Below, piece by piece: positions 1-4,994 of a stretch of 5,110 nt of DNA (position 1 is the first letter of the stretch; every line of letters starts with the position of its first letter). Source of the stretch: Parafilimonas sp. (GTDB lineage: Bacteria > Bacteroidota > Bacteroidia > Chitinophagales > Chitinophagaceae). Below the pieces are notes generated by a model, which was given only the letters and a program-made list of their open reading frames with translations, was not told the DNA's origin and did not search any database. The DNA lies in contig JAICKT010000334.1 of assembly GCA_025927795.1 (NCBI GenBank), positions 1 to 5,110 on the forward strand. Direction: 5' to 3'. The translations under genes and the position numbers were made by a program.

Positions 1-393
1 CGAACACAACAATTTAATCAACCCGAATATTCATCACTTGATGTAAAAGACAGTTCAGAATTTATAGAAATAAATGCTGTATTTGGTGGCGTAAAAAAGA
101 TTGTTCTTTCAAAGAATTTCAGGGGTGGTGAAATAAACACATTCATGGGCGGCGCAGAAATTAATTTACAACAGGCAGATATAAAACAAACAGTTTCACT
201 TGAAGTAAATAATGTATTCGGCGGTACTAAAATTATTATTCCTTCTAACTGGGATATAAAAAATGAAGTAACCGCAGTGTTCGGCGGTGTTGAAGATAAG
301 CGCAGCATTAACCTGCCAACACCCGATGTTACAAAATCAGTTGTATTAAGAGGAACCTGTGTATTTGGCGGAATAGAAATAAAAAATTTTTAA
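1..393 (+). CDS. LiaF-like cell-wall stress response protein, C-terminal part (5' end outside window)
   Basis: The reading frame is open from base 1 to the TAA at 391-393, giving 130 residues with the start upstream of the window. Seen: five glycine-pair turns, VFGG at residues 27-30, 72-75, 93-96 and 121-124 and FMGG at 48-51, roughly every 21-28 residues. Each is flanked by short alternating hydrophobic strands, as expected for a right-handed beta-roll. An IPSNWDIK segment (80-87) resembles the 'P..W.v' turn of the LiaF C-terminal domain. Family knowledge: LiaF/DUF5668 proteins have N-terminal membrane helices and this soluble beta domain, and in Firmicutes LiaF restrains the LiaS kinase until cell-wall antibiotics act. 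Inferred: the missing N-terminus carries membrane helices, and the protein acts with the histidine kinase and LytTR regulator downstream. The domain call is fairly secure; the regulatory role is by analogy. Confidence 0.8.
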   Translation, partial: RTQQFNQPEYSSLDVKDSSEFIEINAVFGGVKKIVLSKNFRGGEINTFMGGAEINLQQADIKQTVSLEVNNVFGGTKIIIPSNWDIKNEVTAVFGGVEDKRSINLPTPDVTKSVVLRGTCVFGGIEIKNF

Positions 394-414
394 CAACACA
401 ATTGTCCAAAAAGA

Positions 415-471
415 AATGTTTCGATTAATATATGAATGCGTGATAAATTTTAAGCGCAAAACAGAAACATT
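415..471. repeat. Inverted repeat in the gap between the LiaF-like gene and the DUF4288 gene
   Basis: An 8-base perfect inverted repeat, AATGTTTC at 415-422 and GAAACATT at 464-471, brackets a 41-base AT-rich loop. A further TGCG/CGCA pair (437-440 and 455-458) nests inside. No T-run follows, so it does not look like a classic intrinsic terminator. It lies 22 bases after the upstream stop and 31 bases before the DUF4288 start, where an operator or mRNA structure separating the two transcription units would be expected. No clear Bacteroidota promoter (TTG, then TAnnTTTG) is visible in the gap. Function is not established and chance pairing in AT-rich DNA is possible. Confidence 0.35.
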
Positions 472-502
472 CACTTAAATAAGAAAATTAAAAACTACAC
501 AC

Positions 503-862
503 ATGAAATGGTATCTGGCAAAACTGGTTTATCGTATTATTTGTGGTGATGGAAAACATACTGCACAGTTTGATGAGCAGTTGCGGTTAATAAATGCTGA
601 AGATGAGTTACATGCTTTTTATAAAGCGCGATTATTTGGCGAACGTGAACAAGACAATTTTTTAAATGCTGCAGATAAGCCTGTACACTGGAAGTTTATT
701 GATGTTTCAGAAATTCATGAGTTGAATAACCTGAATGATGGTGTTGAAATTTACTCCCGCATATCGGAAGATGAAAATGCAGATATCTATACAAAACTCG
801 TATTGTTACGTGCAGCACATTTGCAGGAAAATTGTATGCATGAAACAGTAAGATTAAATTAA
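503..862 (+). CDS. DUF4288 domain-containing protein
   Basis: This 119-residue protein has no signal peptide or membrane segment and is presumably cytosolic. Seen: an N-terminal MKWYLAKLVYRIICGDG block (1-17), then HTAQFDEQLRLINAEDE (19-35), the helix AFYKARLFGERE (38-49), VHWKFIDVSEIHEL (61-74) and DGVEIYSRI (79-87). From recall of the family, this order and these blocks match DUF4288, a family of unknown biochemical function; the length is about that of a single-domain member. The ATG at 503 follows an A-rich tract, and the family motif begins at this methionine, which supports the start. The stop at 862 lies four bases before the TTG start of the histidine kinase, so the two are almost surely cotranscribed and perhaps translationally coupled. 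A link to the sensor system is inferred from this position only. Confidence 0.8.
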   Translation: MKWYLAKLVYRIICGDGKHTAQFDEQLRLINAEDELHAFYKARLFGEREQDNFLNAADKPVHWKFIDVSEIHELNNLNDGVEIYSRISEDENADIYTKLVLLRAAHLQENCMHETVRLN

Positions 863-866
863 TAAA

Positions 867-1916
867 TTGGCTGCACACACATCCAATAGACAATTAATTA
901 TTACCAATATAATTTGGTGGCTAACAATGAGCATTATCCATTTGTATATAATAATGGATGAAAAGCTCAGCATGAGTGAAAAGATAACTGACAGCATTAT
1001 AAATTACGGTTTACTTGCCTGCATCAGCATACTTATTACTAATAACATGCGTTATTATTTGCCGCGAAGCGAAAAATATTTCTATGTATTAATTATAAGC
1101 GTTGCAGTTACAGGTATCTGGCTTTGGGTTACTAAAATTACACTTGATTTTATATTCAGGAACGATATAAATTATATAAAATATCAGTACAACACATTAG
1201 GAATTCGTTTTGGTATCTCACTTTTTTCCTTCGGCTGTCTTACAATGATAAGTTTACTATGGTACACACAGGAGGAGCAAAAACGCATGAACGAACACAC
1301 AGAAGAAGCAAAACAAATGGCAAAAGATGCAGAACTATATAAACTAAGACAACAATTGCAGCCGCATTTTTTATTCAACAGCTTAAATTCCATCAGCGCA
1401 TTAACCGGCACACAACCTGAAAAAGCAAGGCACATGATTTTTCAGCTAAGCGAATTTTTGCGCGGCACATTAAAAAAAGACGAGAAACAATGGAATACGC
1501 TGGAAGAAGAAATGCAATACCTCGAGCTTTATCTTGAAATAGAAAAAGTAAGATTTGGCCATCGCTTACAAACAAATATTTTTTGTGATGAAGATGCCGT
1601 GCTTTTGCAGTTACCTTCAATGTTGCTGCAACCTGTTGTAGAAAATGCAATTAAGTTTGGTTTGTACGATACAACCGGCGAAGTATTAATTAAAGTAGAA
1701 GCAAAAAAAGAAGATGATAGTTTAAAAGTAGTTGTTGAAAATCCCTTTGATCCTGAAACAGCACAACCATTAAAGGGAACAGGTTTTGGACTCGCTTCCA
1801 TTCAGCGAAGATTATTTTTATTATTTGCAAGACAAGATTTATTAAAAACGCAAAAAGAAGACAGCCGCTTTATAACAACTATTCTTATTCCTCAAAAAAA
1901 TAATCAATCAATTTAA
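867..1916 (+). CDS. LytS-type membrane sensor histidine kinase
   Basis: This 349-residue protein is the sensor of a two-component pair: it should autophosphorylate on His and pass phosphate to the LytTR regulator 18 bases downstream. Seen: four hydrophobic segments at about 10-30, 43-60, 71-97 and 111-133, a charged coiled-coil-like linker (135-160), and the His_kinase block LRQQLQPHFLFNSLNSI (160-176) with H167 as probable phospho-acceptor. An LxLEIEKVRFG stretch (221-231), the N box QPVVENAIKFG (255-265, Asn260) and the G box GTGFGL (304-309) follow, so the kinase core looks intact. No separate periplasmic ligand domain is present, so sensing may occur in the membrane or through the LiaF-like partner. 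Start choice: an in-frame stop (855-857) leaves TTG 867 as the plausible start; the first ATG (927) falls inside the first membrane helix and would cut it in half. TTG is therefore preferred, though no strong ribosome-binding site is visible. Confidence 0.9.
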   Translation: MAAHTSNRQLIITNIIWWLTMSIIHLYIIMDEKLSMSEKITDSIINYGLLACISILITNNMRYYLPRSEKYFYVLIISVAVTGIWLWVTKITLDFIFRNDINYIKYQYNTLGIRFGISLFSFGCLTMISLLWYTQEEQKRMNEHTEEAKQMAKDAELYKLRQQLQPHFLFNSLNSISALTGTQPEKARHMIFQLSEFLRGTLKKDEKQWNTLEEEMQYLELYLEIEKVRFGHRLQTNIFCDEDAVLLQLPSMLLQPVVENAIKFGLYDTTGEVLIKVEAKKEDDSLKVVVENPFDPETAQPLKGTGFGLASIQRRLFLLFARQDLLKTQKEDSRFITTILIPQKNNQSI

Positions 1917-1934
1917 TAACAATAATTATTTAAG

Positions 1935-2669
1935 ATGAATGTAATTATTATTGATGATGAGCCGCTGGCAAGAAGTATTGTAAAAGAATACCTGGCAAAT
2001 TATGCTGATATAAAAATTATTGCTGAATGCAATGATGGATTTGAAGGGTTAAAAGCAATTCAACAGCACGAACCTGAATTAATTTTTCTTGATATACAAA
2101 TGCCGAAAATTAATGGCTTTGAAATGCTAGAGCTGATTGAAAATCCACCGGAGGTAATTTTTACTACTGCATTTGATGAATATGCCATTAAAGCTTTTGA
2201 AAGTAATGCAGTGGATTATTTATTAAAACCATTTAGCAAAGAAAGATTTGATAAAGCGATGCAGAAATATCTAAGCCAGCAAAAAGTTTCTGCAGAAAAA
2301 ACAGAAGCTGTTTTAGAAAGCGCTGCACAATCTCCAATACAACAAAATCGTGTAGTGGTAAAAGATGGCAGCAAGATTAAAATAATTCCTGTTTCACAAA
2401 TTCAATACCTCGAAGCCGCAGATGATTATGTAAAGATTTTTATACAGGAAGGTTCATTTCTCAAGAAAAAAACAATGAGCTATTTTGAAGACTCTTTACG
2501 AGCTTTTCATTTTGTGCGTGTGCATCGTTCGTACATAGTAAATACACAATTAATTACACGTATTGATGCATATGAAAAAGATAGTCATTTATTATTATTA
2601 AGTACAGGAGCAAAACTGCCTGTAAGTAAAGCAGGCTATGCAAAACTGAAAGATGTTTTAGGTATTTGA
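1935..2669 (+). CDS. LytTR-family DNA-binding response regulator
   Basis: A 244-residue cytosolic transcription regulator, the likely phosphorylation partner of the LytS-type kinase directly upstream. Seen: a receiver domain (1-115) with acidic pocket D7/D8, phospho-acceptor D53 in FLDIQMP, the T77/T78 switch position in IFTTAF and K98 in LLKPF. A polar linker (115-137) follows, then a LytTR DNA-binding domain (about 138-242) with VVVKDGSKIKIIP (140-152), IQYLEAADDYVKI (156-168) and the signature FVRVHRSYIVN (193-203). Every residue needed for phosphotransfer is present. LytTR domains generally bind pairs of short direct repeats near target promoters. No convincing pair was recognised in this window, so the targets (its own operon or the upstream LiaF-like gene) remain unknown. 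Confidence 0.93.
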   Translation: MNVIIIDDEPLARSIVKEYLANYADIKIIAECNDGFEGLKAIQQHEPELIFLDIQMPKINGFEMLELIENPPEVIFTTAFDEYAIKAFESNAVDYLLKPFSKERFDKAMQKYLSQQKVSAEKTEAVLESAAQSPIQQNRVVVKDGSKIKIIPVSQIQYLEAADDYVKIFIQEGSFLKKKTMSYFEDSLRAFHFVRVHRSYIVNTQLITRIDAYEKDSHLLLLSTGAKLPVSKAGYAKLKDVLGI

Positions 2670-2747
2670 ACTTTCAATTAAAAACAGAATGGATAAGTGA
2701 ACGATGTTAGGATAAAGCAACTAAACTAATTTTAAAATAATTCATAA

Positions 2748-3491
2748 ATGGAATTCAATCCACACAACAATGTAATTAAACTCTGTGTTCAAGGCATGGA
2801 TGCGGAAGAAAAAGGCAAACCCGAAGAAGCAAGCAAAATATTTTTTCAAGCCTGGAATGAAGCGACAAACCACTTTGAAAAGTTTACTGCTGCTTATTAT
2901 TTGGCCCGACATCAAAAGAATGTTCGCGACAAATTAAAATGGCTCGAAACATCTTTGCAGTTTGCATTAAAAATAAATGACGTAACTGTTAATGGTGCTT
3001 TTCCTTCTCTATATTCAAACATTGCTAAATGTTATGAGGACTTAAGTGATGCTGACAATGCAAAAAAGAATCATGAATTAGCAAATTCGTTCACGAATAA
3101 CCCGTCTGACAATGGTCCGTTTTATCACGGAACAAGGGCAGATTTACAGGTTGGCGATTTGCTAACAGCAGGTTCCACATCTAATTATAATTCAAATCTT
3201 ACAATGAATCACATTTATTTCACAGCCATCGTTAATGGCGCAGGGCTTGCTGCAGCATTAGCTAAAGGTGATGGATGTGAACGTGTTTATATTATTGAAC
3301 CTACTGGAAGCTTTGAAAATGATCCGAACGTTACTAACAAAAAATTTCCAGGCAATCCAACGCGCTCATATCGCAGCAAAGCACCATTAAAAATCGTTGG
3401 CGAAGTAACCGATTGGGTAAAACAAACACCTGAGCAACTTAAAAACTGGCGCGAAAAGTTGGCGAATAATAAAGGAGAAATTATTAATTAA
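2748..3491 (+). CDS. arr: Rifamycin ADP-ribosyltransferase (Arr) fused to an N-terminal TPR-like domain
   Basis: The C-terminal part (about 124-240) is an Arr enzyme. Arr transfers ADP-ribose from NAD+ to the ansa-chain C23 hydroxyl of rifamycins, so they no longer block RNA polymerase. Seen: FYHGTRADLQVGDLLTAG (125-142), LTMNHIYFT (151-159), YIIEPTGSFENDPNVTNKKF (181-200), PGNPTRSYRSKAP (201-213) and IVGEVTDWV (216-224). H127, Y157 and D192 match the His-Tyr-Asp set known from Mycobacterium smegmatis Arr (H19, Y49, D84 from recall) at one constant offset of 108, implying an ungapped, intact active site. Residues 1-117 are an extra all-helical region with TPR-like spacing; its third unit (PSLYSNIAKCYEDLSDADNA, 86-105) is the clearest. 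Single-domain Arr has about 140 residues, so 247 is unusual. The gene stands alone after a 78-base gap. Enzyme family is very secure; the TPR partner is unknown. Confidence 0.93.
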   Translation: MEFNPHNNVIKLCVQGMDAEEKGKPEEASKIFFQAWNEATNHFEKFTAAYYLARHQKNVRDKLKWLETSLQFALKINDVTVNGAFPSLYSNIAKCYEDLSDADNAKKNHELANSFTNNPSDNGPFYHGTRADLQVGDLLTAGSTSNYNSNLTMNHIYFTAIVNGAGLAAALAKGDGCERVYIIEPTGSFENDPNVTNKKFPGNPTRSYRSKAPLKIVGEVTDWVKQTPEQLKNWREKLANNKGEIIN

Positions 3492-3553
3492 TTTCCATGA
3501 TGCCATACCTTAACTATTGGAAGTAATTTTCTTATGATCAACAATAAAATGGC

Positions 3554-3578
3554 GAACATTCTTCCCTGCAAGATGTTC
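3554..3578. repeat. Imperfect stem-loop downstream of the Arr gene
   Basis: GAACAT (3554-3559) plus CTT (3561-3563) pairs with AAG (3570-3572) plus ATGTTC (3573-3578). This gives nine base pairs with one bulged T (3560) and a six-base loop. It starts 63 bases after the Arr stop. Only a weak TAAAA tail follows, so a terminator role is possible but not well supported. Confidence 0.4.
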
Positions 3579-3586
3579 TAAAAGCA

Positions 3587-3619
3587 CTGAGCAATAACAA
3601 GGCACATTGCCGCATTCAG
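3587..3619. repeat. Imperfect stem-loop with a five-base side bulge
   Basis: CTGA (3587-3590) and GCAAT (3591-3595) pair with TCAG (3616-3619) and ATTGC (3606-3610) across a ten-base loop, leaving CGCAT (3611-3615) unpaired on one side. A competing small hairpin, GGCA-cat-TGCC (3601-3611), overlaps it. It lies eight bases after the preceding stem-loop, which suggests a structured block rather than one isolated palindrome. Function unknown. Confidence 0.3.
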
Positions 3620-3645
3620 CAGTAATAAACATCAGCAATAAACAT
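3617..3645. repeat. Short tandem duplication CAGCA(GTA)ATAAACAT
   Basis: Two adjacent units, CAGCAGTAATAAACAT (3617-3632) and CAGCAATAAACAT (3633-3645), differ only by a three-base insertion in the first. They end five bases before the TATCTTTG promoter-like motif. They could be a small replication-slippage duplication or a paired protein-binding site. The 13-16 base spacing does not match the roughly 21-base period usual for LytTR sites. Confidence 0.4.
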
Positions 3646-3650
3646 TCATT

Positions 3651-3658
3651 TATCTTTG
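3651..3658 (+). promoter_or_regulatory. Possible Bacteroidota-type promoter -7 element (TATCTTTG)
   Basis: TATCTTTG matches the TAnnTTTG -7 consensus of the Bacteroidota primary sigma factor exactly. No TTG is visible at the expected -33 position; the upstream bases are the AT-rich tandem units. If used, transcription would start near 3665 and give a leader of about 185 bases before the reductase gene, including the 3667-3728 stem-loop. Confidence 0.3.
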
Positions 3659-3666
3659 GTATGAGC

Positions 3667-3728
3667 AGCGAATGCTCTGCCAATTATATAAATATGCCGA
3701 ACGCTGTGTAATGCCTGGCAGCATTGCT
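3667..3728. repeat. Long imperfect inverted repeat with bulges
   Basis: The left arm, AGC (3667-3669) and AATGCT (3671-3676) and GCCA (3679-3682), pairs with TGGC (3716-3719), AGCATT (3720-3725) and GCT (3726-3728). This makes 13 base pairs interrupted by an unpaired G (3670) and CT (3677-3678), all on the left arm. The 33-base loop is AT-rich at first, then GC-richer. It is the strongest dyad in the non-coding DNA here. Bulges confined to one arm recall folded single-strand recombination sites, but the core boxes of integron attC sites are not present in the right order, so no such call is made. Confidence 0.45.
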
Positions 3729-3851
3729 AACTTTAATTGCGAAGTAATCAGAATTATATTAAATAAACATGAAGTGAGTAGACTTTCTGGAATGTTTGCT
3801 ACACCAAAGCAAAAAACGAACAGAAAAAAATATTACATTTAAAAACAAAAT

Positions 3852-4406
3852 ATGAGAAAACTAATTGCGGCAATCAATATAACACTTGACGGCTTCTGCA
3901 ACCACACGGCAATGATTGCCGATGAAGAAATACATCAACATTATAATGAGCTATTAAGTAACGCAGACACTCTTATATATGGAAGGATAACATATCAACT
4001 TATGGAAAGTTATTGGCCATCTGTTGTAAAAAATCCTACCGGCAACAAGCCAATGGATGAATTTGCAGTATTGATAGACAATATTTCAAAGATTGTTTTT
4101 TCACGCACGCTTCAACAGGTTGATTGGAAAAATACAAAATTGAAAAACAAAATAATTAAAGAAGAAGTTTTAGAACTTAAGCAACAAGCGGGTAAAAACA
4201 TTTTAGTTGGCAGCCCAAGTTTAATAATAGCCTTAATGCAACTTGACTTAATTGATGAGTACCAGCTTAACGTTCAGCCAATTATTTTAGGAAGCGGCTT
4301 ACCATTATTTAAAAACGTGAAGGATAGGATTAATCTTAAACTTTTAAAAACAAAAACATTCGGTTGTGGCGCAATAACTCTTTACTATGAGCCGGCAAAA
4401 AAATAG
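3852..4406 (+). CDS. Dihydrofolate-reductase-family protein (RibD C-terminal-like reductase)
   Basis: A 184-residue soluble protein of the RibD_C/DHFR superfamily, an NADPH-binding reductase fold shared by riboflavin-pathway reductases and many uncharacterised single-domain proteins (YyaP/YwjB-like). Seen: the opening strand and turn RKLIAAINITLDGF (2-15), the nucleotide-binding-type block ADTLIYGRITYQLMESYWP (38-56), DNISKIVFSRTL (76-87), NILVGSPSLIIALMQLDLID (116-135) and the closing LNVQPIILGSGLPLF (139-153). Length and motif order fit a complete protein. The ATG at 3852 directly precedes the conserved first strand. No deaminase domain is present and no riboflavin gene is nearby, so a role in riboflavin synthesis is unlikely. 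It also should not be equated with trimethoprim-resistant folA-type DHFR. The substrate is unknown. Confidence 0.87.
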   Translation: MRKLIAAINITLDGFCNHTAMIADEEIHQHYNELLSNADTLIYGRITYQLMESYWPSVVKNPTGNKPMDEFAVLIDNISKIVFSRTLQQVDWKNTKLKNKIIKEEVLELKQQAGKNILVGSPSLIIALMQLDLIDEYQLNVQPIILGSGLPLFKNVKDRINLKLLKTKTFGCGAITLYYEPAKK

Positions 4407-4465
4407 AGAGCATAGTTAAACTACAGATTGTTGTGACGACATAAATTGATAAGCAAACAAAAGAA

Positions 4466-4576
4466 ATGATAAACTCTGCTAATATTAAAATCCATTTTTA
4501 TGCATTGATGGCTTACGCGGAAATTTTACTGGTAGGATTGATTGTAATACTTATCAGTTCATTAATTTTAAAATGA
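4466..4576 (+). CDS. Small single-helix membrane peptide, possibly a remnant of a larger membrane protein
   Basis: A 36-codon frame, ATG 4466 to TGA 4574-4576, sits in the 207-base gap between the reductase and VOC genes. Seen: a polar start (MINSANIKIHFY) followed by about 23 mostly hydrophobic residues (13-35, ALMAYAEILLVGLIV then ILISSLIL) ending in Lys, a clear transmembrane helix with one acidic residue (Glu19). An in-frame stop at 4442-4444 precludes a longer frame. The A-rich AAAAGAA just before the ATG could serve for initiation. The pattern E-x4-GLI-x-x-LIS-x-LIL recalls, from memory, the last helix of DUF4199-type Bacteroidota membrane proteins. It may therefore be the tail of a deleted gene rather than a working small protein. 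It ends 37 bases before the VOC gene start. Confidence 0.35.
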   Translation: MINSANIKIHFYALMAYAEILLVGLIVILISSLILK

Positions 4577-4613
4577 AAAGCAATAAATACAAACAATCTA
4601 ATAATCAAATAAA

Positions 4614-4994
4614 ATGAAAAAAGTAACAGGGATTGGCGGCATTTTTTTCAAATGCAAAGATCCAAACGCAATTAACGAATGGTATAAAAAATATCTTGGA
4701 TTTGACACAACCCAATATGGAACAAGCTTTGAATGGCTGCAAGTTGATGACAGCACCAAAAAAGGGCTTACGCAGTGGAATCCCTTTAAAGAAACAACGA
4801 AATACTTTGAGCCTTCAACAAAAGACTTTATGATAAATTACAGAGTAGAGAATTTAGAAGTATTAGTTGAAGAGTTAAGAAAGGAAAACATAACAATTGT
4901 TGACAAAATTGAGACTTATGAGTATGGAAAATTTGTTCATATTTTAGACCTGGAAGGAAACAAAATTCAATTATGGGAACCTGCAGACGAATAG
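4614..4994 (+). CDS. VOC-family (glyoxalase/bleomycin-resistance fold) protein
   Basis: A 126-residue soluble protein with the two beta-alpha-beta-beta-beta modules of the vicinal oxygen chelate superfamily. Module one (about 4-60) has GIGGIFFKCKD (6-16) and the helix INEWYKKYLGFD (20-31). Module two (about 70-124) has FMINYRVENLEVLVEELRKE (72-91) and the closing FVHILDLEGNKIQLWEP (107-123). Members include glyoxalase I, ring-cleavage dioxygenases and fosfomycin- or bleomycin-resistance proteins, usually acting as dimers around a metal. Glu122 in LWEP fits the last metal ligand, and His109 is present. The first-strand His common in metal-dependent members is replaced by glycine, so metal use is uncertain. 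The substrate cannot be told from sequence. Translation probably starts at ATG 4614, just before the first strand; gene length is normal. Confidence 0.87.
   Translation: MKKVTGIGGIFFKCKDPNAINEWYKKYLGFDTTQYGTSFEWLQVDDSTKKGLTQWNPFKETTKYFEPSTKDFMINYRVENLEVLVEELRKENITIVDKIETYEYGKFVHILDLEGNKIQLWEPADE

Larger units (their letters stand above)
3492..3851. other. 360-base intergenic region with several inverted repeats and no convincing gene
   Basis: Forward frames are broken by frequent stops. The longest ATG frame found, 3711-3842 (43 codons, MPGSIANF...), has no recognisable similarity and sits partly on a hairpin arm, so it is not called. The region contains stem-loops at 3554-3578, 3587-3619 and 3667-3728, a short tandem duplication at 3617-3645 and a -7 promoter-like TATCTTTG at 3651-3658. 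Its middle is visibly richer in G and C than the surrounding AT-rich spacers. It could be a decayed repeat element, a structured 3' region of the Arr transcript, or the regulatory region of the reductase gene downstream. Confidence 0.6.

Noticed and set aside
18..308. Minus-strand 96-residue frame with repeated PPNTAF segments
   Set aside because: It is the reverse reading of the VFGG repeats of the LiaF-like gene; the repetition is inherited from the true coding strand and no family is recognised.
2628..2669. GCCTG/CAGGC pair near the end of the regulator gene as a terminator
   Set aside because: It lies within the coding sequence (CTGCCTG ... CAGGC at about 2618-2636) and has no downstream T-run.
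3667..3731. Reading the bulged stem as an integron attC site
   Set aside because: The one-sided bulges are suggestive, but RYYYAAC and GTTRRRY boxes are not present at the correct ends in either orientation.
3711..3842. 43-residue forward frame beginning MPGSIANF
   Set aside because: No recognisable domain, overlaps the right arm of the 3667-3728 stem, lacks a clear ribosome-binding site, and its length is expected by chance in a 360-base gap.
3852..4406. Calling the reductase-fold gene a trimethoprim-resistance dihydrofolate reductase (dfr) or ribD
   Set aside because: Motifs match the RibD_C-like subgroup, not folA/dfr, and no deaminase domain or riboflavin gene is present.
4633..4833. 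66-residue forward frame overlapping the VOC gene
   Set aside because: It is an alternative-frame shadow lying wholly inside the well-supported VOC coding sequence.
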